From positions 1-33,897 of the forward strand of contig NZ_JBAHZZ010000176.1 of assembly GCF_037132785.1 (NCBI RefSeq): a stretch of DNA of 33,897 nt, read 5' to 3'. The stretch is from Flavicella sp037132785 (lineage in GTDB: Bacteria; Bacteroidota; Bacteroidia; Flavobacteriales; Flavobacteriaceae). A program made the translations under genes and the position numbers. Below are positions 6,872 to 15,566 of this stretch, in pieces. Position 1 is the stretch's first letter. Each line of letters starts with the position of its first letter. The notes under the pieces were generated by a model. It was not told the DNA's origin and made no database searches. It was given only the letters and a program-made list of their open reading frames with translations.

Positions 6872-8401
6872 ATGAAACTAGAATTGATAATACGTTCAAA
6901 TTCATCTGATATTGATTTTGCTCTACTAAAAGATGGTAAACTTATTGAATTTAATAACGAAACAAACAATAATAAATTTTCTGTCGGTGATATATTCGTC
7001 GCTAAAACAGGGAAAATATTATCAGGTCTTAACGCTTCATTTGTAAATGTAGGTTATCCAAAAGATGGATTCTTACATTACCATGATTTAGGACCTCAAG
7101 TAAAATCGTTATCACAATTCCTTAAAAAAGTAAGTACAGGTAATTACAAAGATTACACTTTAAAAAACTTCCGTTTCGAAAAAGACATTGATAAAAATGG
7201 AAGTATCGATCAAGTTCTCAAACCAAAACAAAATGTACTCGTACAGATTGTAAAAGAACCCATATCTACCAAAGGTCCTAGAATCAGTTCAGAGATTTCT
7301 ATAGCCGGTAGATATTTAGTTTTGGTGCCTTTTTCTAAAAGAGTATCTGTTTCACAAAAAATTGAAGATCCGAAAGAAAAAGACAGATTAAAACGTCTTG
7401 CAAAAAGCATTAAACCTGCTGGATTCGGAGTAATTTTAAGAACAGTTGCTGAAGGGAAAAAAGTTGCCGAATTAGACAAAGACTTACAGAACTCACTAAA
7501 ACGCTGGAAAGAAATGTGTGGAAAAATTCCAAACGCATCAACACCAACAAAAGTTTTGAGTGAGCTGAACAGAGCATCTTCTATCTTAAGAGATGTTTTA
7601 AATGAATCTTTTACAAGTATCGTTACAAACGACGAAACTTTGTTTGAAGAAATTAACGATTATTTACAAGAAATATATCCAGAAAAACAGTCAATTTTAA
7701 AAATGCACGAAGGAAAGTCTCCAATCTTTGAAAAATATGGGATTGAAAGACAAATAAAATCTGCATTTGGACAAACTGTTTCTATGAGTAAAGGTGCTTA
7801 CCTAGTAATAGAACATACTGAAGCACTACACGTTATTGATGTAAATAGTGGAAACCGATCAAACAAAGCAAATTCTCAAGAAGAAAATGCTTTGGAAGTA
7901 AATTTAATTGCTGCAACAGAAATTGCACGTCAATTACGTTTACGAGATATGGGAGGTATTATCGTAGTTGATTTTATCGATTTACATTCTAATGAAAATC
8001 GTCAAAAATTATACGATCATTTAAAACAAGAGATGTCGCTGGACAGAACGAAACACAAAATACTTCCTCCTAGTAAATTTGGATTGATTCAAATTACTAG
8101 ACAGAGAGTACGTTCTGAAACGAATATCAAAACAAAAGAGCAAAACCCAAATGTAAATGGGGAAGTTGAAGCTCCTATTGTTATGATTGATAAGTTTAAC
8201 GTAGAACTTAATAGAATTATGTCTAGCAAAAACAAAGATAAAAAGATTACATTGCATGTACATCCTTTTGTTGCGGCATATTTACAAAAAGGACTTATAT
8301 CTGAACAAATAAAATGGTTCTTAAAGTATAAAAAGTGGATCAAAGTATTACCAAGAGATGCTTATCAATATTTACAATATCGTTTCAAACATGAACGTTA
8401 A
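6872..8401 (+). CDS. rng: Ribonuclease E/G family endoribonuclease (RNase G-like)
   Basis: The 509 residues match RNase G in length and lack the long RNase E scaffold tail. An S1-like RNA-binding domain spans about 38-125 (VGDIFVAKTGKILSGLNASFVNVG). The catalytic DNase I-like core has metal-binding Asp in IDVNSGNRS (D323) and IIVVDFIDL (D367). The usual zinc-link CPxCxG is replaced by NPNVNG at 425-430, so both cysteines are missing. The family cuts AU-rich single-stranded RNA in rRNA maturation and mRNA decay. It lies 151 bp after the small basic gene; that gap holds the 15-bp hairpin and little else. Confidence 0.95.
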   Translation: MKLELIIRSNSSDIDFALLKDGKLIEFNNETNNNKFSVGDIFVAKTGKILSGLNASFVNVGYPKDGFLHYHDLGPQVKSLSQFLKKVSTGNYKDYTLKNFRFEKDIDKNGSIDQVLKPKQNVLVQIVKEPISTKGPRISSEISIAGRYLVLVPFSKRVSVSQKIEDPKEKDRLKRLAKSIKPAGFGVILRTVAEGKKVAELDKDLQNSLKRWKEMCGKIPNASTPTKVLSELNRASSILRDVLNESFTSIVTNDETLFEEINDYLQEIYPEKQSILKMHEGKSPIFEKYGIERQIKSAFGQTVSMSKGAYLVIEHTEALHVIDVNSGNRSNKANSQEENALEVNLIAATEIARQLRLRDMGGIIVVDFIDLHSNENRQKLYDHLKQEMSLDRTKHKILPPSKFGLIQITRQRVRSETNIKTKEQNPNVNGEVEAPIVMIDKFNVELNRIMSSKNKDKKITLHVHPFVAAYLQKGLISEQIKWFLKYKKWIKVLPRDAYQYLQYRFKHER

Positions 8402-8429
8402 AACTAAATATTAGCAAATAATATATCAT

Positions 8430-8467
8430 AAAAAAGCACCAAATCTTAATTGATTTGATGCTTTTTT
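8430..8467. terminator. Bidirectional terminator between rng and the aldo/keto reductase
   Basis: AAAAAAGCA (8430-8438) pairs with TGCTTTTTT (8459-8467), and CAAATC (8440-8445) pairs with GATTTG (8452-8457). One C/A mismatch separates the two helices. The A-run/T-run flanks suit both converging genes. Confidence 0.85.
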
Positions 8468-8487
8468 CGTTTTATAAAACAGCCCAA

Positions 8488-9516
8488 TTACCCTTTTAAT
8501 ATCGAATCTATTTTTTCTAAGGTAGTCGAATCAAAATCCAAACACTCTAATGCTTTTATGCTATCTAACAACTGCGAATTTCTACTGGCTCCCACTAATA
8601 CCGAAGTGATACGCTTATCTCTTAAAATCCATGCGATTGCCATTTGAGCAAGTGTTTGACTTCTTTCTTCGGCTATTATATTCAATTCTTTTACCTTGTA
8701 CAATACCTCATTAATCTGATTCTTTTTTAAATATCGACCATCTTTAACAGCTCTGGAATCCTCTGGAAAACCATGCAAATATTTATTGGTCAACACCCCT
8801 TGTCTTAAAGGAGAAAATGCAATTGCCCCTACTCCATTTTCATCTAGCACATTTAACAAACCTTCTTCCACCCAACGATCTAACATATTATATCTTGGTT
8901 GATGTATCAAACAAGGCGTCCCTAAGGCTTTTAAAATTTTAAAGGCTTTTCCTGCTTCTTCCGGCTTGTAATTAGACAAACCTATATACAATGCTTTTCC
9001 TTGGCGTACAATATAATCTAATGCCCCCATTGTTTCTTCTAAAGGTGTATCAGGGTCTGGTCTATGATGATAAAAAATATCCACATAATTTAACTTCATT
9101 CTTTTTAAACTTTGATCCAAACTAGAGATCAGATATTTTCTAGAACCAAAATTCCCATAAGGTCCTGGCCACATATCATAACCTGCTTTTGTAGAAATAA
9201 TCAACTCATCTCTATACTGCTTAAAATCTTTATTAAAAATCGTTCCAAAATTAGCTTCAGCCCCTCCATAAGGTGGACCGTAATTATTTGCCAAATCAAA
9301 ATGAGTAATCCCATGGTCAAAGGCCGTTCGCAAAACACCTCTTGCGTTTTCAAAATTATCTGTAAAACTAAAATTATGCCAAAGCCCTAATGATAGAGCA
9401 GGTAACAACAAACCACTTTTACCCGTTCTTCTATACTCCATATTCTCATAACGAGAATCCCTAGCTTTGTAATTTTCTTCTACCGACACATTATAATTTT
9501 TATTCATGATTTTCAT
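8488..9516 (-). CDS. Aldo/keto reductase, YghZ/L-glyceraldehyde-3-phosphate reductase-like
   Basis: The 342-residue protein has the aldo/keto reductase catalytic tetrad: Asp and Tyr in HFDLANNYGPPYGGAE, Lys in ISTKAGYDMWPGPYGNFGSR, and His in DIFYHHRPDPDTPLEE. The C-terminal NADP-binding segment is ITSVLVGASRNSQL. The WPGPYG.FGSRKYL stretch is typical of the YghZ/Gpr branch, which reduces L-glyceraldehyde 3-phosphate and methylglyoxal-like aldehydes. Substrate here is inference. The start may instead be Met4 (9507). It is divergent from the MFS gene. Confidence 0.9.
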   Translation of the reverse strand: MKIMNKNYNVSVEENYKARDSRYENMEYRRTGKSGLLLPALSLGLWHNFSFTDNFENARGVLRTAFDHGITHFDLANNYGPPYGGAEANFGTIFNKDFKQYRDELIISTKAGYDMWPGPYGNFGSRKYLISSLDQSLKRMKLNYVDIFYHHRPDPDTPLEETMGALDYIVRQGKALYIGLSNYKPEEAGKAFKILKALGTPCLIHQPRYNMLDRWVEEGLLNVLDENGVGAIAFSPLRQGVLTNKYLHGFPEDSRAVKDGRYLKKNQINEVLYKVKELNIIAEERSQTLAQMAIAWILRDKRITSVLVGASRNSQLLDSIKALECLDFDSTTLEKIDSILKG

Positions 9517-9635
9517 TATTTTATAAGTAAACTTACTGTTTTGATTTTAGTTATATTACACCTCTCTAATTTATTTTCAACACGAGCCTTATTATAAGAG
9601 TTGTTGTTTTTGAACATGCTGCTAAAACCCTTCGA

Positions 9636-10823
9636 ATGTTGACTTCTAAAAAAGCACTCCCACTTATTGTTATTTCACAGTTTCTATGCACATCTTTATG
9701 GTTTGCAGGTAATGGAGTAAGCAACGATATCATATCCAGTTTTAACCTCAATCAAAATACTGTAAGCTACTTAATTACTTCTGTACAGTTTGGATTTATT
9801 TTTGGCACACTTCTATTTGCATTATTGTTTATTACAGATAGGTTTTCACCTTCAACTATTTTCTTTGTCTGTTCTCTTTTAGGAGCTACATTTAATTTAG
9901 GTATTTTACTCGAGAATAACACTCTTACTTCTTTAGTAGTATTTCGATTTTTAACAGGCTTTAGTCTTGCAGGAATTTACCCTGTAGGCATGAAAATCGC
10001 AGCCGATTATTTTAACGAAGGTCTCGGTAAATCTTTAAGTTGGTTAGTAGGTGCTCTTGTTTTAGGAACCGCATTTCCGCATTTCTTAAAACTCATTTCC
10101 GGTAATTATTCTTGGACTTATGTGATTTTTTCCACTTCTATTTTAGCAGTACTCGGCGGTTTATTAATCTTGTTTTTTATTCCTAAAGGCCCTTATTATA
10201 AGACAAATTCAAAGCCAGGCTTAAACAATATATTTCGTGTTTTTAAAAACAAAAAATTCTCGCAAGCTGCAATAGGATATTTCGGTCATATGTGGGAGTT
10301 ATATACCTTTTGGGCTTTTGTGCCAATATTTATTTCTATCTACAACAGTCTACATTCTGGCAGCAACCTTTCTATTCCTTTATTTTCATTTATCATTATT
10401 GGATCTGGGAGTATTGCTTGTATTGTTGGAGGCTATCTTTCTTCTTGTTTTGGAACAAAAAAAACAGCGACATACTTCCTTATTTCTTCTGGAATTTGCT
10501 GTTTGACTTCTCCCTTTTTCTTTTATAGTTCTATTTTTATATTTTTAAGTTTTATGATATTTTGGGGTGCTACGGTTATTGCAGACTCTCCTTTATTCTC
10601 TAGCCTAATCGCAAAAAACACAGAACCAGAATCCAAAGGAACTGCGCTAACCATAATAAACTGCATAGGATTTTCAATTACCATAATAAGTATTCAAACA
10701 CTAAGTTATTTACAAAGTATTACTCAATCTAATTACATACTTTTAATCTTGGCTATCGGTCCAATATTTGGTGTTATTAACTTGATGAAAGAACATAAAA
10801 CACAAAAATTTAGAGCATCGTAA
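9636..10823 (+). CDS. Major facilitator superfamily permease
   Basis: The 395 residues form about twelve hydrophobic helices. The early LWFAGNGVSNDI segment and helix-4 pattern RFLTGFSLAGIYPVGMKIAADYF are typical of MFS sugar/nitrate/cyanate-type carriers. The central loop (about 185-205, KTNSKPGLNNIFRVFKNKKF) separates the two six-helix halves. The substrate is unknown. It is divergent from the aldo/keto reductase, with 119 bp between them; I see no clear TAnnTTTG box for either gene there. An upstream ATG at 9616 runs into a stop, so 9636 is the start. Confidence 0.88.
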   Translation: MLTSKKALPLIVISQFLCTSLWFAGNGVSNDIISSFNLNQNTVSYLITSVQFGFIFGTLLFALLFITDRFSPSTIFFVCSLLGATFNLGILLENNTLTSLVVFRFLTGFSLAGIYPVGMKIAADYFNEGLGKSLSWLVGALVLGTAFPHFLKLISGNYSWTYVIFSTSILAVLGGLLILFFIPKGPYYKTNSKPGLNNIFRVFKNKKFSQAAIGYFGHMWELYTFWAFVPIFISIYNSLHSGSNLSIPLFSFIIIGSGSIACIVGGYLSSCFGTKKTATYFLISSGICCLTSPFFFYSSIFIFLSFMIFWGATVIADSPLFSSLIAKNTEPESKGTALTIINCIGFSITIISIQTLSYLQSITQSNYILLILAIGPIFGVINLMKEHKTQKFRAS

Positions 10824-10899
10824 TCTTAATACTAAATTAATTTTTAAATGCCGTAATAATAATTTGGAATATTTTTTATTCAGATAAGCAAAAAGCATA

Positions 10900-10937
10900 A
10901 AAAAGGTCGTAAAACTATAATATTAGATGACCTTTTT
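10900..10937. terminator. Terminator between the MFS gene and purE
   Basis: AAAAAGGTC (10900-10908) pairs with GACCTTTTT (10929-10937) across a 20-nt AT-rich loop. It can serve both converging transcripts. Confidence 0.75.
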
Positions 10938-10952
10938 AGAAATGTATAAAAC

Positions 10953-11438
10953 CTATAATTTTCTTACCCTTTCTGATGCTGCTATTACCTTTTCTTTCAG
11001 GCTTTGCTTATAAGCAATTATGGCAGTTAATACCTCTGGAGTTGTTGCTCCAATTATTTGAGCTGCCAAAATTCCAGCATTTTTCGCCCCATCTAAAGCA
11101 ACTGTAGCAACAGGAACACCTCCTGGCATTTGTAAAATTGACAATATAGAATCCCATCCATCAATGGAGTTTCTAGATTTTACTGGAACTCCGATTACGG
11201 GTAACGGACTCATAGAAGCAACCATACCAGGTAAATGTGCAGCTCCACCAGCTCCAGCAATAATTACTGAAACCCCTCTCAAATGGGCGTTTTTAGAAAA
11301 TTCAACTAATTTTTCTGGAGTTCTATGCGCCGAAACAATATCAACTTCATTTTCAATTCCAAATTCATTTAAAACATCAATGGCTTCTTGCATGATTGGA
11401 AGATCGGAATCGCTTCCCATGATAATTGCTACTTTCAT
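10953..11438 (-). CDS. purE: N5-carboxyaminoimidazole ribonucleotide mutase PurE
   Basis: The 161-residue enzyme moves the carboxyl group of N5-CAIR to give CAIR in purine synthesis. The N-terminus MKVAIIMGSDSDLP holds the phosphate-binding GSxSD. The catalytic SAHRTPEKL follows, then the substrate-binding loops AGAGGAAHLPGMVAS and PVIGVPV. Length is normal for a class I PurE. It is the second gene of a purK-purE pair, 46 bp downstream of purK. Confidence 0.97.
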   Translation of the reverse strand: MKVAIIMGSDSDLPIMQEAIDVLNEFGIENEVDIVSAHRTPEKLVEFSKNAHLRGVSVIIAGAGGAAHLPGMVASMSPLPVIGVPVKSRNSIDGWDSILSILQMPGGVPVATVALDGAKNAGILAAQIIGATTPEVLTAIIAYKQSLKEKVIAASERVRKL

Positions 11439-11484
11439 TTTTTATGTTTTTTTGAGCACCCCAAAACCTGTCGAAGGATACAAA

Positions 11485-12630
11485 TTATTTACTAATTACA
11501 CGAATTATATTTTTGACTTTTTCTGCAATTTCTCTTGCTTTTTCTAGGTCTTTATTAACAATCGTTACATGTCCCATTTTACGAAATGGTCGTGTTTCCT
11601 TTTTTCCATATATATGAGGTGTTACCCCAGATAACTTAAGAACCTCTTCCATCTTTTCATAAATAACATTACCTGAAAAGCCTTCTTCTCCAACAAGATT
11701 TACCATAACTCCTGCTAATTTACTTTCTGTACTACCCAAAGGCAAATTTAAAACAGTACGTAAATGCTGTTCAAATTGATTGGTATAAGAAGCTTCAATA
11801 CTATAATGACCACTGTTATGTGTCCTAGGAGCAACTTCATTGACTATAATCTCGTCATTTTCCGTTTGGAACATTTCTACGGCTAATAAACCTACATGTT
11901 TAAAAGACTCCGTTACATGTAAAGCAATTTCATTTGCTTTTTTCGCAACCTCATCTGAAATTCTTGCCGGACAAATTACATATTCTACCTGATTGGCTTC
12001 TGCATGAAATTCCATTTCAACCACAGGGTATGTTTTCACTTCACCTACTGAGTTTCTAGCAACAATAACTGCCAATTCGTTTTTAAAAGAAATCAATTCT
12101 TCTGTAATACAATCCGTATCCGCTAAAGAAAGAATATCTTCTTGACTTCTAACAATTTTTACTCCTGTTCCATCATAACCAAATTGAGCAGACTTCCATA
12201 CAAAAGGAAATTCAAAACTCGCTTTTTTTAATTCTTCTAAACATGAAAATCGTCGATGTGCAGCTGTTGGGATTCCCTTTTCTACATAAAAATCTTTTTG
12301 TTTTCCCTTGTGTTGAATTACTTCAATAACATGAGGTTGTGGATATATTTTTACTCCTTGCTTTTCTAATTGATATAAGGCATCAATATTTACATGCTCT
12401 ATTTCTATCGTTAATACATCTACTAATTTTCCGAAATTATAAACCGTATCAAAATCCAATAAATCACCTTGATGAAATTCACTACAATGAGCAGCACAAG
12501 GAGCTTCATTTGAAGGGTCTAAAATACAGGTATAAATATCAAATTTTTGGGTTTCGGCTAACAACATTTTACCTAGTTGCCCGCCTCCTAAGACACCTAA
12601 TTTAAAATCTGAGGAAAAATATGTTTTCAT
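11485..12630 (-). CDS. purK: N5-carboxyaminoimidazole ribonucleotide synthase PurK
   Basis: The 381-residue ATP-grasp enzyme makes N5-CAIR from AIR, bicarbonate and ATP, the substrate of the adjacent PurE. It opens with the glycine-rich LGVLGGGQLGKMLLAE. ATP-grasp features follow in order: FPFVWKSAQFGYDGTGV, ITEELISFKNELAV, and the metal-binding EMFQTENDEIIVNEVAPRTHNSGH. Its order before purE is the reverse of the enteric purE-purK operon. A -7 box TATTTTTG lies about 20 bp upstream. Confidence 0.97.
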   Translation of the reverse strand: MKTYFSSDFKLGVLGGGQLGKMLLAETQKFDIYTCILDPSNEAPCAAHCSEFHQGDLLDFDTVYNFGKLVDVLTIEIEHVNIDALYQLEKQGVKIYPQPHVIEVIQHKGKQKDFYVEKGIPTAAHRRFSCLEELKKASFEFPFVWKSAQFGYDGTGVKIVRSQEDILSLADTDCITEELISFKNELAVIVARNSVGEVKTYPVVEMEFHAEANQVEYVICPARISDEVAKKANEIALHVTESFKHVGLLAVEMFQTENDEIIVNEVAPRTHNSGHYSIEASYTNQFEQHLRTVLNLPLGSTESKLAGVMVNLVGEEGFSGNVIYEKMEEVLKLSGVTPHIYGKKETRPFRKMGHVTIVNKDLEKAREIAEKVKNIIRVISK

Positions 12631-12647
12631 ATCTATTAAATTTGGCG

Positions 12648-12655
12648 CAAAAATA
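12648..12655 (-). promoter_or_regulatory. Probable -7 box of purK-purE
   Basis: TATTTTTG on the minus strand matches TAnnTTTG, 18 bp upstream of the purK ATG. No good -33 TTG is seen at the usual distance. The leader would be about 10 nt, leaving no room for a purine riboswitch. Confidence 0.45.
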
Positions 12656-12681
12656 GGTATCTATTTTGAATAAAAAGAGCT

Positions 12682-13173
12682 TTAATAGTTACTAATTATC
12701 AGAGTATCTTCATCCTCATTTATCACCACGTTATATTGTCGTAAATAGTACGGTTCCTCTATTTGCTCAGAGTTTCCATCACTATCTTTTGAATAAGTCA
12801 TAGAATACCCTAAATCAAAACGATAATATATTCCATCTTCAGCGCATGAATTGGTTAATTCTGGAAAATTACTATAATCCATTCCACTTGAGCAAGAAGA
12901 AACCTCTATATGCGGACAAGCCAAATCAAATGCTAAATACTGACCTCCACTTTGATCTCCGCTGCCCGTATTATAAACAATTATCCCCCTATGACCCCAG
13001 TTAGAATAAACAACATACTCGCTTGGAATCGACAAATCTTGAGATTCTGACAAATTCAAATTGATTTCTTCACTAACTATAATATATGGAATTAAATTTT
13101 GAACTTGATAATCATCGTCATTACATGAGTTTAATACAAATGCTAAAGACAATAGAAATAGATATTTTTTCAT
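12682..13173 (-). CDS. Lipoprotein with a degenerate Rieske-like domain
   Basis: The 163-residue product starts with a lipoprotein signal (FVLNSC, lipidated Cys17). The body follows a small flavobacterial Rieske-like family: GIIVYNTGSG, then AFDLACPHI, then a Cys-containing turn SCAEDGIYYRFDLG, ending in YLRQYNVVINEDEDTLIISN. A true Rieske [2Fe-2S] site needs C-x-H and C-x2-H. Here C86-P-H88 is present but the second pair reads C110-A-E-D, with no His. A cluster is therefore unlikely and redox function is doubtful. It is divergent from greA. Confidence 0.65.
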   Translation of the reverse strand: MKKYLFLLSLAFVLNSCNDDDYQVQNLIPYIIVSEEINLNLSESQDLSIPSEYVVYSNWGHRGIIVYNTGSGDQSGGQYLAFDLACPHIEVSSCSSGMDYSNFPELTNSCAEDGIYYRFDLGYSMTYSKDSDGNSEQIEEPYYLRQYNVVINEDEDTLIISNY

Positions 13174-13209
13174 TACACCTTTGAGATTAAAGAAAGTTAG
13201 AGCGCAATT

Positions 13210-13230
13210 TACAAATAATTTGTATCTTTG
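13210..13230 (+). promoter_or_regulatory. greA promoter with overlapping palindrome
   Basis: TATCTTTG (13223-13230) matches the TAnnTTTG -7 box, about 57 bp before the greA ATG. The perfect palindrome TACAAATAATTTGTA (13210-13224) overlaps its first two bases and could be a repressor site, or simply AT-rich chance symmetry. Confidence 0.5.
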
Positions 13231-13287
13231 TCATTAATCTCATTGGCAATTAGTCACAATGGGATTTTGTTTTTATAAAAAAAAGTT

Positions 13288-13761
13288 ATGAGTGATATAT
13301 CGTACTACTCTCCTGAAGGGTTAAAAAAATTAAAAGACGAATTAGAGCATTTAGAACAGGTAGAAAGACCGAGAGTTACTCAAGATATCTCTGATGCTAG
13401 GGACAAAGGAGACTTGAGTGAAAATGCAGAATACCATGCCGCAAAAGAAGAGCAATCTCATTTAGAGTTTAAGATTGCTAAACTAAAAAATGTGGTTGCC
13501 AGCGCAAGAATATTAGATGAATCTCAATTAGATCTTTCTAAAATCTTAATTCATTCAGTGGTAAAGCTAAGAAATACAGCAAACAAAATGGATTTTACCT
13601 ACACATTGGTTGCTGATTCGGAAACAGATATCAAAAACGGAAAACTTTCTGTAAACTCACCTATTGGAAAAGGTTTATTAGGTTTAAAAATAGGTCAAAT
13701 TGCAGAAGTTAAAGTTCCTAATGGGATTATGAGATTTGAAATTTTAGAAATTTCTAGGTAA
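13288..13761 (+). CDS. greA: Transcript cleavage/elongation factor GreA
   Basis: The 157-residue protein rescues backtracked RNA polymerase by stimulating transcript cleavage. The N-terminal coiled coil (about 8-75) contains the tip signature SDARDKGDLSENAEYHAAKE, with the acidic residues that reach the active site. The C-terminal FKBP-like domain has SPIGKGLLGLKIGQIAEVKVP. Length is standard. It sits with its own promoter upstream of an HIT gene, separated from it by a terminator-like hairpin. Confidence 0.97.
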   Translation: MSDISYYSPEGLKKLKDELEHLEQVERPRVTQDISDARDKGDLSENAEYHAAKEEQSHLEFKIAKLKNVVASARILDESQLDLSKILIHSVVKLRNTANKMDFTYTLVADSETDIKNGKLSVNSPIGKGLLGLKIGQIAEVKVPNGIMRFEILEISR

Positions 13762-13819
13762 TAAAAGTCGAAAAGGCATGCTCAGAGTATGTTTAGAGCA
13801 CATTTTTACATACTAATTT

Positions 13820-13852
13820 AAAGCCCTTTTTTTTATTTTTGAAAAGGGTTTT
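13820..13852 (+). terminator. Hairpin terminator after greA, with a -7-like box in its loop
   Basis: AAAGCCCTTTT (13820-13830) pairs with AAAAGGGTTTT (13842-13852), with one G-T wobble. The loop region contains TATTTTTG (13834-13841), a match to the -7 consensus that could start the HIT transcript. End of greA and start of the next unit may therefore overlap. Confidence 0.55.
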
Positions 13853-13878
13853 CTGTTTTTGAATCAAATATTTATTTT

Positions 13879-14277
13879 ATGGAAACTATATTCACGAAAA
13901 TTATCAAAGGAGAAATTCCTTCCTATAAAATTGCAGAAAATAATGATTTTTATGCTTTTCTAGACATCAATCCAAACACAAAAGGGCACACTCTTGTAGT
14001 TCCTAAAAAACCAGTTGATAAACTTTTTGATATGGACGAAACTACATATACAGCTCTTTTTAAGTATGCTCGTAAAATATCATTCGCCATAGAAAAAGTA
14101 ATCGCATGCAATCGTGTTGGCCTGACTGTAATCGGATTAGAAGTGCCACATGCACATATACATCTGATTCCCTTAAACTCAATGAGTGATGCTAATTTCT
14201 CAGCTCCAAAAACAAAAATGACAGAAAAAGAATTTATAGAATTGGCTAAAAAAATTGCTTCCGAAATAAAAGATTAA
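13879..14277 (+). CDS. HIT-family nucleotide hydrolase/transferase
   Basis: The 132-residue protein has the Hint-type layout: IFTKIIKGEIPSYKIAE at the start, AFLDINPNTKGHTLVVPKK in the middle, and the histidine triad HAHIHLIPL (H91, H93, H95). Family members hydrolyse adenosine phosphoramidates or related nucleotides; the physiological substrate is usually unknown. The stop overlaps the end of the convergent histidine-kinase gene by 4 bp. Confidence 0.95.
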   Translation: METIFTKIIKGEIPSYKIAENNDFYAFLDINPNTKGHTLVVPKKPVDKLFDMDETTYTALFKYARKISFAIEKVIACNRVGLTVIGLEVPHAHIHLIPLNSMSDANFSAPKTKMTEKEFIELAKKIASEIKD

Positions 14278-15419
14278 ACAGGTATCTGAACCTCAAAAAC
14301 AGTTCCCTTTTCAAGTTCTGATTTTTTTACAAATATTTTCCCTGCATGATAATCTTCAACGACTCGTCTAGACAGAGATAGACCTAAGCCCCAACCTCTT
14401 TTCTTAGTTGTAAAACCCGTAGTGAAAATTTTCCTATACAGTTTTTTTGAGATCCCTTTTCCAGTATCTTCAACAGTAAGGATTAATGTTTTCTCTGTTT
14501 TACTCAGCACAACGGTTAAAGTACCTTTTCCTGCCATCGCGTCAATTGCATTTTTAATTAGGTTTTCAAGCACCCAAGTAAAAAGCTGATCATTAATTTT
14601 TACGACAAATTTATCTAGATCCGTATAAAAATGAAAATGTATATTTTTAGAGCTTCTAGATTCAAAATAAGCCAACGTTGTTTTAAGAATTGGAAGCACA
14701 TCTATCGCCAACCTTTCTGGCTCTGAACCTATTTTAGAAAAACGTTCCGCTATGACATTCAAACGCTGCACATCCTTTTTTATTTCAGGCACAATTAGAG
14801 GAACTGCATTTTCTAGTCTCATCAATTCAATCCAACCTAATAAAGAAGACAACGGCGTACCTAATTGATGTGCTGTTTCTTTAGCCATTCCAGTCCAAAG
14901 TTTATTTTGTTCAGCTATTTTATTTGATTTAAATACCAAATAAATAATTCCAGAAAACAAAACCAATATTAAAATCAACATCAATGGATAATATTGCAAA
15001 CGAGTGAGCAAATCGGAATTTTTATAATAAATCACATTTTGTTTATCTTCTAAATAAGTAATGACCATTGGAGTATTTTCTGCCTTCATCAACTCTAATT
15101 GGCTGTATAGATACACAGAATCTAAGGCCTTGATAGAATCTAAGTTTCGACTCATCACAATCGCTCCTTTTTCATCAGTTACAATCATCGGTATATTGTG
15201 ATTACTTTCAAATATTTTAGCCTCTAGCGAAAAATCTTGATTCAAGTTATCCGATCCAAAACGGTCATACGCAATTGCTAAAATTTCCATTTTATACCTT
15301 TCATTAATTTTGATTTTTTCTGAAAAAACATAAGTATTCCACAGTATCGCCGAAACAATACTAAAAGATGCTACTACAATAATATATTTAGAATATTTTT
15401 TCATCAACATAAACCACAA
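14274..15419 (-). CDS. Membrane sensor histidine kinase without adjacent regulator
   Basis: The 381-residue protein has one TM near residues 11-30, an extracytoplasmic sensor segment (about 36-140) and a second TM (about 144-163). The dimerisation/phosphoacceptor helix reads ETAHQLGTPLSSLLGWIELM with H184. The ATPase domain follows: NLIKNAIDAM (N-box), DTGKGIS (G1) and GWGLGLSLSRRVVEDYH (G2). The HQLGTP H-box replaces the common HELRTP. No response-regulator gene is adjacent, so the partner is unknown. The start could be any of M1, M4 or M6; MKKYSK (15404) is attractive as a signal-anchor start. Confidence 0.92.
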   Translation of the reverse strand: MWFMLMKKYSKYIIVVASFSIVSAILWNTYVFSEKIKINERYKMEILAIAYDRFGSDNLNQDFSLEAKIFESNHNIPMIVTDEKGAIVMSRNLDSIKALDSVYLYSQLELMKAENTPMVITYLEDKQNVIYYKNSDLLTRLQYYPLMLILILVLFSGIIYLVFKSNKIAEQNKLWTGMAKETAHQLGTPLSSLLGWIELMRLENAVPLIVPEIKKDVQRLNVIAERFSKIGSEPERLAIDVLPILKTTLAYFESRSSKNIHFHFYTDLDKFVVKINDQLFTWVLENLIKNAIDAMAGKGTLTVVLSKTEKTLILTVEDTGKGISKKLYRKIFTTGFTTKKRGWGLGLSLSRRVVEDYHAGKIFVKKSELEKGTVFEVQIPV

Positions 15420-15558
15420 TTTTTAGGAGCATAATAATAACGTAAAAATTAATCAATATTGTTCAAATACATTTAACAGAAATTTTATATCTTTAATAAT
15501 GTTGATAAGTTATCGCAATAGGAACAAAAAAAACACGCCACAAAAGGATAAATTATTA

Positions 15559-15566
15559 TAAATTTG
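15559..15566 (+). promoter_or_regulatory. -7 box for the DUF3127 gene
   Basis: TAAATTTG matches TAnnTTTG. It contains the TTG at 15564 that could be misread as a start codon. With the ATG at 15621, the leader is about 45 nt. Confidence 0.55.

Noticed and set aside
10292..10528. Overlapping plus-strand ORFs inside the MFS gene
   Set aside because: They are hydrophobic frame-shifted readings of a membrane-protein gene, with no starts or motifs of their own.
12648..12681. Purine riboswitch upstream of purK
   Set aside because: The -7 box is only 18 bp from the start codon, leaving no space for an aptamer.
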